DNA of 64,000 bases from Rhodobacteraceae bacterium UBA6213 (GTDB lineage: Bacteria > Pseudomonadota > Alphaproteobacteria > Rhodobacterales > Rhodobacteraceae): contig DISJ01000003.1 in assembly GCA_002421605.1 (NCBI GenBank), positions 124,001 to 188,000 of the forward strand. Reading direction: 5' to 3'. The stretch's first letter is position 1; every line of letters begins with the position of its first letter. This document shows, piece after piece, positions 43,916 to 50,955 of the stretch. The notes under the pieces are model-generated. The model was given only the letters and a program-made list of their open reading frames with translations, searched no databases and was not told the origin of the DNA. A program made the position numbers and the translations under genes.

Positions 43916-44560
43916 ATGAAAAGTGGGCGTATTTTTGTTACTGCAGCCGCAGTTGGGGTGCTGACGCTAGGTGCTTGCACCAACCCCGACGGCAGCACCA
44001 ATCGCACGCAAGACGGCGTGGCTATTGGCGCGGCGCTCGGCGGACTTTTTGGCGCAACCGCCGGTAAAGGCGATACGCTGGGGCAAGCTGCGGCTGGGGC
44101 GCTGGTGGGCGGTGCGATCGGCGGGCTGATCGGTGCTGACCTTGACCGGCAGGCAGCCGAACTTGACCGCGACCTTGGCAACGGGGTCGGCGTGGTCAAC
44201 ACCGGCAGTCAGCTGATCGTGACAATGCCCCAAGACGTGCTGTTTGCGACCGATAGCACCGCGCTACGCTCCGACCTGCGGTCTGATCTGAACACGCTGG
44301 CCGCCAGTCTTCTGCGCTATCCGAACACCCAGATCGAGGTGATCGGGCATACCGACAACGTTGGCAGCGCCAGTTACAACCAGACGCTCAGCCAAGGCCG
44401 GGCCAACTCGGTGGCATCGGTGTTGATCGGGGCCGGTGTGCCGTCAGGGCGCATCATCGCCTATGGTCGCGGGGAAGATCAGCCGATCGCCTCGAACCTC
44501 GATGCTGCTGGGCGGGCCAAGAATCGCCGCGTAGAGATCATCATCCGCCCCAATACCTGA
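43916..44560 (+). CDS. OmpA-domain/glycine-zipper lipoprotein (YiaD-like)
   Basis: A 214-residue outer-membrane lipoprotein. The lipobox TLGAC is near residue 20. A glycine-zipper segment follows (VAIGAALGGLFGATAG and GALVGGAIGGLIGADL), and the C-terminal OmpA domain has peptidoglycan-contact residues (IGHTDNVGSASYNQTLSQGRA and KNRRVEI). It probably ties the outer membrane to the cell wall. The ribosome site TTGGAGG precedes the ATG at 43916. The gene is followed by a strong terminator. Confidence 0.92.
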   Translation: MKSGRIFVTAAAVGVLTLGACTNPDGSTNRTQDGVAIGAALGGLFGATAGKGDTLGQAAAGALVGGAIGGLIGADLDRQAAELDRDLGNGVGVVNTGSQLIVTMPQDVLFATDSTALRSDLRSDLNTLAASLLRYPNTQIEVIGHTDNVGSASYNQTLSQGRANSVASVLIGAGVPSGRIIAYGRGEDQPIASNLDAAGRAKNRRVEIIIRPNT

Positions 44561-44580
44561 GTGCAGGCACAGGATACGAA

Positions 44581-44605
44581 AGCCGGGCATTGCGCCCGGC
44601 TTTTT
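44581..44605 (+). terminator. Intrinsic terminator of the OmpA lipoprotein gene
   Basis: AGCCGGGC (44581-44588) pairs with GCCCGGCT (44594-44601), followed by TTTTT. Confidence 0.92.
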
Positions 44606-44623
44606 CTTGCGCCTTGCGGAATG

Positions 44624-44642
44624 TGGTCATAGATTTTGACCA
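44624..44642 (+). promoter_or_regulatory. Inverted repeat, probable operator of the FadR-type regulator
   Basis: TGGTCA (44624-44629) and TGACCA (44637-44642) form a perfect inverted repeat with a 7-base spacer, 14 bases before the regulator start. FCD-type GntR regulators bind TGGT-ACCA-like palindromes, so autorepression is likely. Confidence 0.5.
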
Positions 44643-44656
44643 AATCCGGAGATGCC

Positions 44657-45427
44657 ATGCCGTTTCAAAAAATCGAGTCGGAAAAGCTCAGTCAGGCGGT
44701 CGTGCGCCAGATCGAGGGACTCGTTTTACAGGGCGTTCTGCGCCCTGGTGAACGCCTGCCCTCGGAGCGCGAACTTTCCGATCGATTGGGTGTTTCGCGC
44801 CCCAGCCTGCGTGAGGCGGTGGCCACGTTGCAGGATTCCGGGCTTTTGGTGACGCGCGCTGGATCAGGCATCTTTGTGGCCGAAGTGCTCAACGCCGCAT
44901 TCTCGCCTGCGCTGATCCGGCTTTTTGCCAGCCACGAACAGGCGGTGTTCGACTATCTCTCTTTTCGCCGCGATATGGAGGGGTTGGCCGCAGAGCGTGC
45001 CGCACGGCTAGGCTCGGAGACAGATCTGAAGGTGATTGATGCGATTTTCGTGCGCATGGAGGCCGCGCATCAAAAGCGCAATCCGACGGATGAAGCAGCA
45101 CTTGACGCCGAGTTTCACATGGCAATCGTTGAGGCAAGCCATAACGTCATCATGTTGCATATGATGCGTGCCATGTTCGGTCTGTTACGCGAGGGTGTCT
45201 TTTATAATCGCGCGGTGATGTTTCGCCAGCGCACGACGCGCGAGGCGATGCTCGACCAGCACCGCGCCATCAACGCAGCACTGCAAGCGCGCGAACCGGC
45301 AGCAACGCGCGCCGCGATCGAGGCGCATCTGAGCTTTGTCGAAGCAGCGCTCTATGATCAGCAAAAGGCTGATAAGCACGAGGCGCTGGCGCAGCTGCGC
45401 CTGCAACATGAGGCCGATCGCACATAA
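44657..45427 (+). CDS. GntR/FadR-family transcriptional regulator (FCD domain)
   Basis: A 256-residue regulator. Residues 8-75 are a GntR winged helix (LRPGERLPSERELSDRLGVSRPSLREA) seen in two parts, LRPGERLPSERELSD and LGVSRPSLREA. Residues 90-235 are the helical FCD ligand domain with its metal-binding Asp/His pattern (FRRDMEGLAAERAA, DAEFHMAIVEASHN, DQHRAI). Related proteins (PdhR, LldR, GlcC) answer to pyruvate, lactate or glycolate; the ligand here is not known. GGAG precedes the ATG at 44657. No metabolic operon is next to it, so it may act at a distance. Confidence 0.88.
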   Translation: MPFQKIESEKLSQAVVRQIEGLVLQGVLRPGERLPSERELSDRLGVSRPSLREAVATLQDSGLLVTRAGSGIFVAEVLNAAFSPALIRLFASHEQAVFDYLSFRRDMEGLAAERAARLGSETDLKVIDAIFVRMEAAHQKRNPTDEAALDAEFHMAIVEASHNVIMLHMMRAMFGLLREGVFYNRAVMFRQRTTREAMLDQHRAINAALQAREPAATRAAIEAHLSFVEAALYDQQKADKHEALAQLRLQHEADRT

Positions 45428-45428
45428 A

Positions 45429-45456
45429 AAAACCCGGCCGCGAAGAGCCGGGTTTT
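45429..45456. terminator. Bidirectional terminator between regulator and ATP synthase operon
   Basis: AACCCGGC (45431-45438) pairs with GCCGGGTT (45447-45454), flanked by A-run on the left and TTTT on the right, so it can stop the regulator transcript and the minus-strand atp operon. Confidence 0.9.
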
Positions 45457-45476
45457 CAAACAGTCACGCAAGGTGT

Positions 45477-46034
45477 TCAGTTCAGCCGCGCGGCAACTTC
45501 GCTGATGGACGCGTCAATCAACTTGGATTTCGCATCAGCACCCAGTTGCGCCGCCAGCAATTCCGATGCCGCCGCCACCGCAACGTTCACAGCGCGGTCT
45601 TTGACATCGCGCAGGGCGGCCGCCTCGGCAGAGGCAATCTGTTCCTCCGCAGCTTTCAGTCGGCGCGCAATCGAAACCTTGAGCTCGGCCTTCGCCGCCT
45701 CGGCCGCCGCCATCGCATCGCGCTTGGCGGTTGCCACGATCAGATCAGCCGTGTCTTGCACTTCGCGGCTTTTGCGCTCGTAGGTGGCAAGCAAGGCTTG
45801 CGCTTCCTCACGCAGGCTCAGTGCCTCGTCAAGGTCGGCCTTGATGCCTGCGGCGCGTTTATCGAGCAATCCGCCCAGCAATGCTGGGACCCGGTATTTC
45901 AGCAACACGCCCACGAACAACAAAAATGCCAGCGTGATGACGAAGTTGGGGTTGTGCAGCGAAAAGAACGCCGTGCCTTCAGCCGCCATCGCCGGGGTGG
46001 CAACAAAAAGCGCCGGGATCAGAAATTTTTTCAT
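45477..46034 (-). CDS. atpF: F0F1 ATP synthase subunit b
   Basis: A 185-residue peripheral-stalk subunit: a cleavable-looking N-terminal signal-like segment (ends PAMAAEG), one membrane helix (residues 30-50) and a long, charged coiled-coil rich in Ala/Glu/Lys to the C-terminus. The b subunit links F0 subunit a to the F1 head. It is the last gene of the atpI-B-E-b'-b operon and follows the b' gene after four bases. Confidence 0.92.
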   Translation of the reverse strand: MKKFLIPALFVATPAMAAEGTAFFSLHNPNFVITLAFLLFVGVLLKYRVPALLGGLLDKRAAGIKADLDEALSLREEAQALLATYERKSREVQDTADLIVATAKRDAMAAAEAAKAELKVSIARRLKAAEEQIASAEAAALRDVKDRAVNVAVAAASELLAAQLGADAKSKLIDASISEVAARLN

Positions 46035-46038
46035 CGCG

Positions 46039-46584
46039 TCACCCCTTCAACCGTGCGTCAACCGCCTTGGCAACCGCCTTGGCATCGGCTTTGCCGCCCA
46101 GTGCAGCCACTATGTCGGCCGCCGCTTCGCGCGCAACTGCCACCACAGCTTCCATCGCCCCGGCGCGGATCTCGCCAATCCGATGTTCGGATTCGCTTAC
46201 CCGCGCGGCAATTTCGGCATCGGCATGTGCGGTTGCCGCATCGAGGTCTTTTTGAATCTCGGCGCGGGCCTGCAGCACGATCTTTTGTGCGTCAGCGCGG
46301 GCCTCGACCAAGGCGCGCTCATAGGCGGCCTCGGCTTCTTTGGCCCGAAGCTTGAACTCTTCTGCGGCAGTCAGATCACTGGTGATGGCGCCCTGACGAT
46401 CTGCCAGAACCCCGCCGATGCGCGGAAGTGCGATCCGCGACAGCACCCAGTAGATCACAACCAGCGTCACCGCGAGCCAGAAGATCTGGTTCGGAAAGCT
46501 GGCAAAGTCGAGCTGCGGCATGCCTGCCGATTCTGCGGCATGATCCGCGGCGGCGCCTGCGACCTCGTGCGTAGTTGTTGCCAT
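46039..46584 (-). CDS. atpG: F0F1 ATP synthase subunit b'
   Basis: A 181-residue b-like stalk subunit with a 30-residue soluble N-terminus, one helix (FPNQIFWLAVTLVVIYWVLSRI, split: FPNQIFWLAVTLVV and IYWVLSRI) and a coiled-coil. Photosynthetic bacteria and many alphaproteobacteria use a b-b' pair in place of b2. It lies between atpE and atpF. The symbol is variable in the literature (atpX, atpG, atpF2). Confidence 0.92.
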   Translation of the reverse strand: MATTTHEVAGAAADHAAESAGMPQLDFASFPNQIFWLAVTLVVIYWVLSRIALPRIGGVLADRQGAITSDLTAAEEFKLRAKEAEAAYERALVEARADAQKIVLQARAEIQKDLDAATAHADAEIAARVSESEHRIGEIRAGAMEAVVAVAREAAADIVAALGGKADAKAVAKAVDARLKG

Positions 46585-46662
46585 GTCGTCCCCCTGGACC
46601 CTTCAAGAACCCGGATGGGCCTGAACCTCAGACCCACCCGACCGCAAGGATGGAAGCAGGTA

Positions 46663-46899
46663 TCAGACGGCGAACATCAGCAGCAGGGCGACGAGGAACG
46701 AGAAGATCCCCAGCGCTTCGGCGAACGCGATGCCGATGAACAGCGTAGCGGTTTGGCCAGCGGCGGCCGAAGGGTTACGCAGCGCGCCCGACAGGAAGTT
46801 GCCGGCAACGTTGCCCACACCAACCGCAGCCCCGCCCATGCCCATGCAGGCCAGACCAGCGCCGATGTACGCACCCATTTGAACGATATTGCCTTCCAT
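46663..46899 (-). CDS. atpE: F0F1 ATP synthase subunit c
   Basis: A 78-residue hairpin protein with two membrane helices. The first has the GMGGAAVGVGN glycine pattern, and the second holds the proton-binding glutamate E61 in FAEALGIF. The rotor ring of F0 is built from copies of it. The intergenic spaces on both sides (78 and 53 bases) are longer than others in the operon, as usual for the highly expressed c subunit. Confidence 0.96.
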   Translation of the reverse strand: MEGNIVQMGAYIGAGLACMGMGGAAVGVGNVAGNFLSGALRNPSAAAGQTATLFIGIAFAEALGIFSFLVALLLMFAV

Positions 46900-46952
46900 G
46901 TCCGTCTCTCCTTGATGTTGGAATAGTGATGATAGGGGTTCGAAGACTTGCG

Positions 46953-47702
46953 TCAGTGGTGCGGATGCAGCGCATCCTTAAGGTAAACGCAGGTCAGAAT
47001 GGTAAAGACATATGCCTGGATCACGGCCACCATGACCTCCAGACCATACATTGCGGCGATAGCGACCACCGACAGCGGCGAAATCACTGCAATTGCGGCA
47101 AAGGCCGCAAAAACTTCGATCACCGCGTGCCCGGCCATCATGTTGCCGGCAAGTCGGATCGAGTGGCTAACCGGCCGCACGAAGTAGGAAATGACCTCGA
47201 TCAGCGCAAGGATCGGGCGCAGCGGCAAAGGCGCGGCGCTGACCCAGAACAGGCCCAGAAAGCCCACTCCGTTCTTGACGAAACCGATCACTGTTACGGT
47301 GATGAACACGGCAAGCGCCAGCACCCCAGTTACGGCAACATGCGAGGTGGAAGCAAAGCTCATCGGCAGCAGGCTGAGCGAGTTAGCAAACACGATGAAC
47401 ATGAACAGCGTCATGATATACGGGAAATATTTCAGGCCGTCCTTGCCCGCGACGTCTTCAACCATCTTGTGAATGAAGCCGTAGCTGAGTTCGGCAATCG
47501 ATTGCATCCGGCTGGGTACGACCGCGCGCCCGCGCGTGCCCACCACCAACATCAGAAAGATCGCCAGCACCGCCATCGCCATCCAAAGCGTGACGTTGGT
47601 AGGCGTGTACCAGTTGACTGGGCCATCGCCGAAAAGCGGTTTTACGATGAATTGCTCCATCGGGTGGAATGAAAGTGCGCTGCCTGCTTCTTCCGTCGCC
47701 AC
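46953..47702 (-). CDS. atpB: F0F1 ATP synthase subunit a
   Basis: A 249-residue membrane protein with five to six helices. The essential arginine is in SIRLAGNMMAGH (near residue 160), which faces the c-ring glutamate. Conserved N-terminal FEIKPL-like region reads MEQFIVKPLF. It forms the proton half-channels. It begins two bases after the atpI stop. Confidence 0.96.
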   Translation of the reverse strand: MATEEAGSALSFHPMEQFIVKPLFGDGPVNWYTPTNVTLWMAMAVLAIFLMLVVGTRGRAVVPSRMQSIAELSYGFIHKMVEDVAGKDGLKYFPYIMTLFMFIVFANSLSLLPMSFASTSHVAVTGVLALAVFITVTVIGFVKNGVGFLGLFWVSAAPLPLRPILALIEVISYFVRPVSHSIRLAGNMMAGHAVIEVFAAFAAIAVISPLSVVAIAAMYGLEVMVAVIQAYVFTILTCVYLKDALHPHH

Positions 47703-47704
47703 GT

Positions 47705-48046
47705 CTATTTTCCCTCTTCCCGCGCAGATTGCTCTGCCAGCCGCTCACCCTGAACTTCGCGCGCCGTGCGCAGCATCACCCGCACCCCGGCTGCAAAGCC
47801 TAGAAGCGTGAAGATCACCAGCATAAACGGCAGGGTGCCGAACAATCTGTCCAGCCCGTAGCCTATGCCGAAGCCGATCCCCAGCCCCGAAACCATCTCG
47901 ATCACCATCCGCCAGGCGATATTGGCCTGATTGATGTGCTCGTCCGCGCGCGGCCCGGGCATCAACTCCCGTTTCTTCTCGGCGATCCGTTTCTCAAGCC
48001 GCCGCAGCCGCTCAGGATCAGGACCATCTGGGGGGTCAACAGGCAT
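47705..48046 (-). CDS. atpI: ATP synthase assembly protein AtpI
   Basis: A 113-residue protein with a charged N-terminal 45 residues and two membrane helices (MVSGLGIGFGIGYGLD and PFMLVIFTLLGFAAGVRV). AtpI helps c-ring assembly or Mg2+ handling. The ATG at 48046 is preferred; the longer frame begins with TTG. It heads the operon, whose promoter should lie in the 190-base region before the divergent ArsR gene. Confidence 0.9.
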   Translation of the reverse strand: MPVDPPDGPDPERLRRLEKRIAEKKRELMPGPRADEHINQANIAWRMVIEMVSGLGIGFGIGYGLDRLFGTLPFMLVIFTLLGFAAGVRVMLRTAREVQGERLAEQSAREEGK

Positions 48047-48190
48047 GTTTCGGGCCCCGCGCAAAGTCGCCGTCTTCCTATGCGCGTCTTCCGTCCGAGT
48101 CAAGTTGGATGCGTATGGCCTAACAACCTGATAATAAAAGAATTTATTTCGGTATAATCATCGACTGGCGCACCAGCTGTCGGGCAACGT

Positions 48191-48206
48191 TCAACCATAT
48201 GGTTGA
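48191..48206. promoter_or_regulatory. Perfect 16-bp palindrome, likely ArsR operator
   Basis: TCAACCATATGGTTGA is its own reverse complement. It lies 32 bases before the ArsR-type gene start at 48238, in the expected place for autoregulation. ArsR-type dimers bind palindromes of this kind. It also supports starting the gene at 48238 and not at the ATG inside the palindrome (48199). Confidence 0.7.
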
Positions 48207-48237
48207 CGATTGTGCGCTGTTTGCGCTAATCCGCGCC

Positions 48238-48612
48238 ATGTCCCGACGCATACCCAACCTTGATCTGCTGTTTGCCGCGCTTGCCGATCCGACCCGGCGC
48301 GCGATCCTGACGATGTTGCTTGAAGATGACATGGCGGTCACCGACGTTGCCGCCCCCTTTGCGATCTCGTTGGCGGCAATTTCCAAGCACCTCGCGATTC
48401 TGGCCGAGGCGGGACTGATCAGCCAAGAAAAGCGCGGTCGGCTGAAGTGGTGCAAGCTCGAACCCACCGCGATGCGCGCTGCGACCACGTGGATGCAGGG
48501 CTTCGGCCAATTTGAGCCGCTTGATCTCGACGACTTTGAGCGGTTCTTGCAGGCCGAGCTCACTGCCCCGGTTTCCTCGGGGCAAGTATTGCGCGATCCG
48601 TCAGTAGAGTGA
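48238..48612 (+). CDS. ArsR-family winged-helix transcriptional regulator
   Basis: A regulator of 124 residues (137 if the ATG at 48199 is used). The DNA-binding part reads LADPTRRAILTMLLEDD, then VAAPFAISLAAISKHLAILAEAGLI, in parts, with EKRGRLKWCKLEP as the wing. No clear metal-binding ELCVCDL-type motif is present, so it is likely of the metal-independent type often paired with an SRPBCC-domain gene; no such partner is next to it here. An operator-like palindrome lies upstream. The C-terminal part is short and acidic. Confidence 0.87.
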   Translation: MSRRIPNLDLLFAALADPTRRAILTMLLEDDMAVTDVAAPFAISLAAISKHLAILAEAGLISQEKRGRLKWCKLEPTAMRAATTWMQGFGQFEPLDLDDFERFLQAELTAPVSSGQVLRDPSVE

Positions 48613-48891
48613 ACCATGTTCTTGATTTGTCATCCGAAACACCGCGGGGCCATGGGTGCGCGTACCCGCGTTGTGCAAATTATCATCGCATTGTTCCGGA
48701 ACATTTCCGCAACAAGCTTGGTGCGGCGCAACTGATTCCGCAGCCCGCACTTGATGCAATCGCTGCGCTATGGCAATTGACGACACGGGTGGGGTTGGTT
48801 CAGGGCTACTCTTGTTATTGCCCAATTATTAATGGCGTGATGGCGGACCGCGTGTCTTGTTCTTGGCGCCCGCCATGGAAAGGGGCATAGC

Positions 48892-49794
48892 ATGTGGATC
48901 AAGCGCGTCATTCAGGGCATCTGGGCGGGGCTGCTTTTGATCTCGGTGGCCGCCTGCGCCAGCACGCAGCCCATCGGCTCGGCAGATATCGCGCTGAACG
49001 GCACCGCGCTTGAAGGCTGCTGCCGCGAGACAGAACCCTACCCGCCGGTGCTGGTAGCGCTGATTGAGCCTTTCGCACCCCTTTTGGGCAACATCGTCGG
49101 CGGCAGTGTGTTGCGGCCCGGATATCTGGCACAACCAGAACCGCAGATCGCTGTGGTGAAACTGGCGCAGCCGCTTGATGTGGTTGTGCTTTCCAGCAAA
49201 GGCCGGGCTTCGGGCAACACCATTCCCGGCATGTACGGGCATCTCGCCATTTACCTTGGCACCGAGGCAGAATTGCGCGCGCTTGGCATGTGGAACGCCC
49301 CCGCGATTGCACCGTATCAGGCCGACATCCGCGCTGGCGCAACCTTTATCGAAAGCGACCGTTACGGCGTGCATCTGTCCAGCCCCGAAATTGTGCTTGA
49401 TACCGACCGCATTTTGCTTTTGCGTCCGCAACTTGCCAGCAATGCACGGCGGCGCAACGTCGTTGCAGATTTGGCGGCACGACTGGGAATGAAGTTCGAT
49501 TACCATTTCGACAACGCAACGCTGGACGAGCTTTATTGCGCCGAGTTGGTCGCAACTGTGATGCCCGAATTGAACATGCCCACCCGCACTATTTACGGGC
49601 GCCAGACGATCCTGCCCGACGATGTGGCGGCGCAGGCGGCGGTGCAACGCTCCAACCTGCGGTTTACCGCGTATTTCCGGGGCGAGGCCGAAGGCTGGAA
49701 CCGCGCTGATCGTGCCGCGTTGGTATCTGACCTAGCCGAATATTGGCAGCGCGCCTCGGAACGTCTTGAAGCGTCTGGCGCCCCCGGCGTCTGA
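48892..49794 (+). CDS. YiiX-like permuted NlpC/P60 lipoprotein hydrolase
   Basis: A 300-residue predicted lipoprotein (lipobox SVAAC near residue 22). The catalytic histidine is H117 in YGHLAIYLG, and the nucleophile is C216 in ELYCAELVATV. This His-before-Cys order is that of circularly permuted papain-fold enzymes (YiiX/YebB, PF05708-type), which may cut amide bonds in peptidoglycan or lipids. The region before the gene (48613-48891) contains no good coding frame. It is transcribed alone and ends at a strong convergent hairpin. Confidence 0.75.
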   Translation: MWIKRVIQGIWAGLLLISVAACASTQPIGSADIALNGTALEGCCRETEPYPPVLVALIEPFAPLLGNIVGGSVLRPGYLAQPEPQIAVVKLAQPLDVVVLSSKGRASGNTIPGMYGHLAIYLGTEAELRALGMWNAPAIAPYQADIRAGATFIESDRYGVHLSSPEIVLDTDRILLLRPQLASNARRRNVVADLAARLGMKFDYHFDNATLDELYCAELVATVMPELNMPTRTIYGRQTILPDDVAAQAAVQRSNLRFTAYFRGEAEGWNRADRAALVSDLAEYWQRASERLEASGAPGV

Positions 49795-49810
49795 GCGACC
49801 CAGAAACGAA

Positions 49811-49835
49811 AGCGCCAGCCTTGCGGGCTGGCGCT
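49811..49835. terminator. Convergent terminator hairpin between the YiiX-like gene and sdhB
   Basis: AGCGCCAGCC (49811-49820) pairs perfectly with GGCTGGCGCT (49826-49835) around TTGCG. It can serve both converging transcripts; only weak T-rich sequence follows. Confidence 0.75.
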
Positions 49836-49876
49836 GGATGTTAGTTTAGCTGACCACTTTTGGTCGAAGTGCCGGA

Positions 49877-50653
49877 TTAAGACATCCGTTCGACCATCAA
49901 CTTCTTGATCTGGGCAATCGCCAGTGCGGGGTTCAGACCCTTCGGGCAGGTCTGAGTGCAGTTCAAGATGTGGTGGCAACGATACAGCTTGAACGGGTCT
50001 TCCAACGCGTCCAACCGCTCGCCCGTCGCCTCGTCGCGGCTGTCAACGATCCAGCGATAGGCATGCAGCAGGGTCGCGGGGCCATAGTAGAGATCCGAGT
50101 TCCACCAGTAGCTTGGGCAGGCAGCACTGCACGAGCCGCACATCACGCACTCATAGAGACCATCAAGCTTCTTGCGATCTTCGATCGACTGGCGCCATTC
50201 GGTCGCTGGCGTTGCGGTCTTGGTTTCGAGCCACGGCTTGATGGCTGCGTGTTGTGCGTAAAACAGCGTCATGTCGGGGATCAGATCCTTGACCACCTTC
50301 ATATGCGGCAGCGGGTAGATCTTTACGTCACCCTTGATCTCATCAAGCCCATAGATGCACGCAAGCGTGTTGATGCCGTCGATGTTCATCGAGCACGATC
50401 CGCAGATACCCTCGCGGCATGAACGGCGGAAGGTCAGCGTTGGGTCGATTTCGGTCTTGATCTTGATGAGCGCATCCAGAACCATCGGGCCGCAGCTGTC
50501 CATGTCGACAAAATAGGAATCGACGCGCGGGTTCTCGCCCGTGTCGGGATCCCAGCGGTAAATGCAAAACTTGCGGACGTTCTTGCCCTCGGGCTTCGGC
50601 CAGGTCTTGCCGACGCGGATTTTGGAATTTTTCGGCAGTGCGAACTGAACCAT
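49877..50653 (-). CDS. sdhB: Succinate dehydrogenase iron-sulfur subunit
   Basis: A 258-residue subunit that carries electrons from SdhA flavin to quinone. The 2Fe-2S cysteines are in CREGICGSC, the 4Fe-4S in CVMCGSCSAACP and the 3Fe-4S in CHHILNCTQTCPKG. Standard length. It is the last gene of the operon sdhC-D-A-lipoprotein-B, and the lipoprotein gene ends two bases before it. Confidence 0.97.
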   Translation of the reverse strand: MVQFALPKNSKIRVGKTWPKPEGKNVRKFCIYRWDPDTGENPRVDSYFVDMDSCGPMVLDALIKIKTEIDPTLTFRRSCREGICGSCSMNIDGINTLACIYGLDEIKGDVKIYPLPHMKVVKDLIPDMTLFYAQHAAIKPWLETKTATPATEWRQSIEDRKKLDGLYECVMCGSCSAACPSYWWNSDLYYGPATLLHAYRWIVDSRDEATGERLDALEDPFKLYRCHHILNCTQTCPKGLNPALAIAQIKKLMVERMS

Positions 50654-50655
50654 GA

Positions 50656-50955
50656 TTATCCCTTCCAGTCTGAGCGGGAATAGAGCGGCTGCGACGGGCG
50701 CTGGCCGGATTTGTTGATGACGCAGGTTTCGAACACCGCCGCGGGGTCACGCCCCGCGATGTAGTCCGATGAGATCGTAAGGTCGAGGAAGCCGCTGGGG
50801 CCATCAGGGCCGACACCTACCCCGAATTCTCCACGCGGTTGCGCAGCGAGACGGGCAGCTTCGAGGCAATCGCGCTCGGCCCGTTCCAACGGCACAGGCC
50901 CACAGCCGGCCACAAGGGCCGCTGTGACAAGTGCATATGCCGCGGGATACCGCAT
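50656..50955 (-). CDS. Small predicted lipoprotein embedded in the sdh operon
   Basis: A 99-residue protein with a lipoprotein signal (lipobox LVAGC, C18). The mature part has two more cysteines (RDCLEAARL and FETCVIN) and no recognised motif. The ATG overlaps the sdhA stop as TGATG, and the next gene, sdhB, follows after two bases, so it is co-expressed with complex II. The function is unknown; an envelope protein made with succinate dehydrogenase is unexpected. Confidence 0.85.
   Translation of the reverse strand: MRYPAAYALVTAALVAGCGPVPLERAERDCLEAARLAAQPRGEFGVGVGPDGPSGFLDLTISSDYIAGRDPAAVFETCVINKSGQRPSQPLYSRSDWKG

Noticed and set aside
48609..48890. 93-codon plus-strand frame before the YiiX-like gene
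   Set aside because: Odd composition, no ribosome site, overlaps the end of the ArsR gene and runs to the next start; treated as non-coding.
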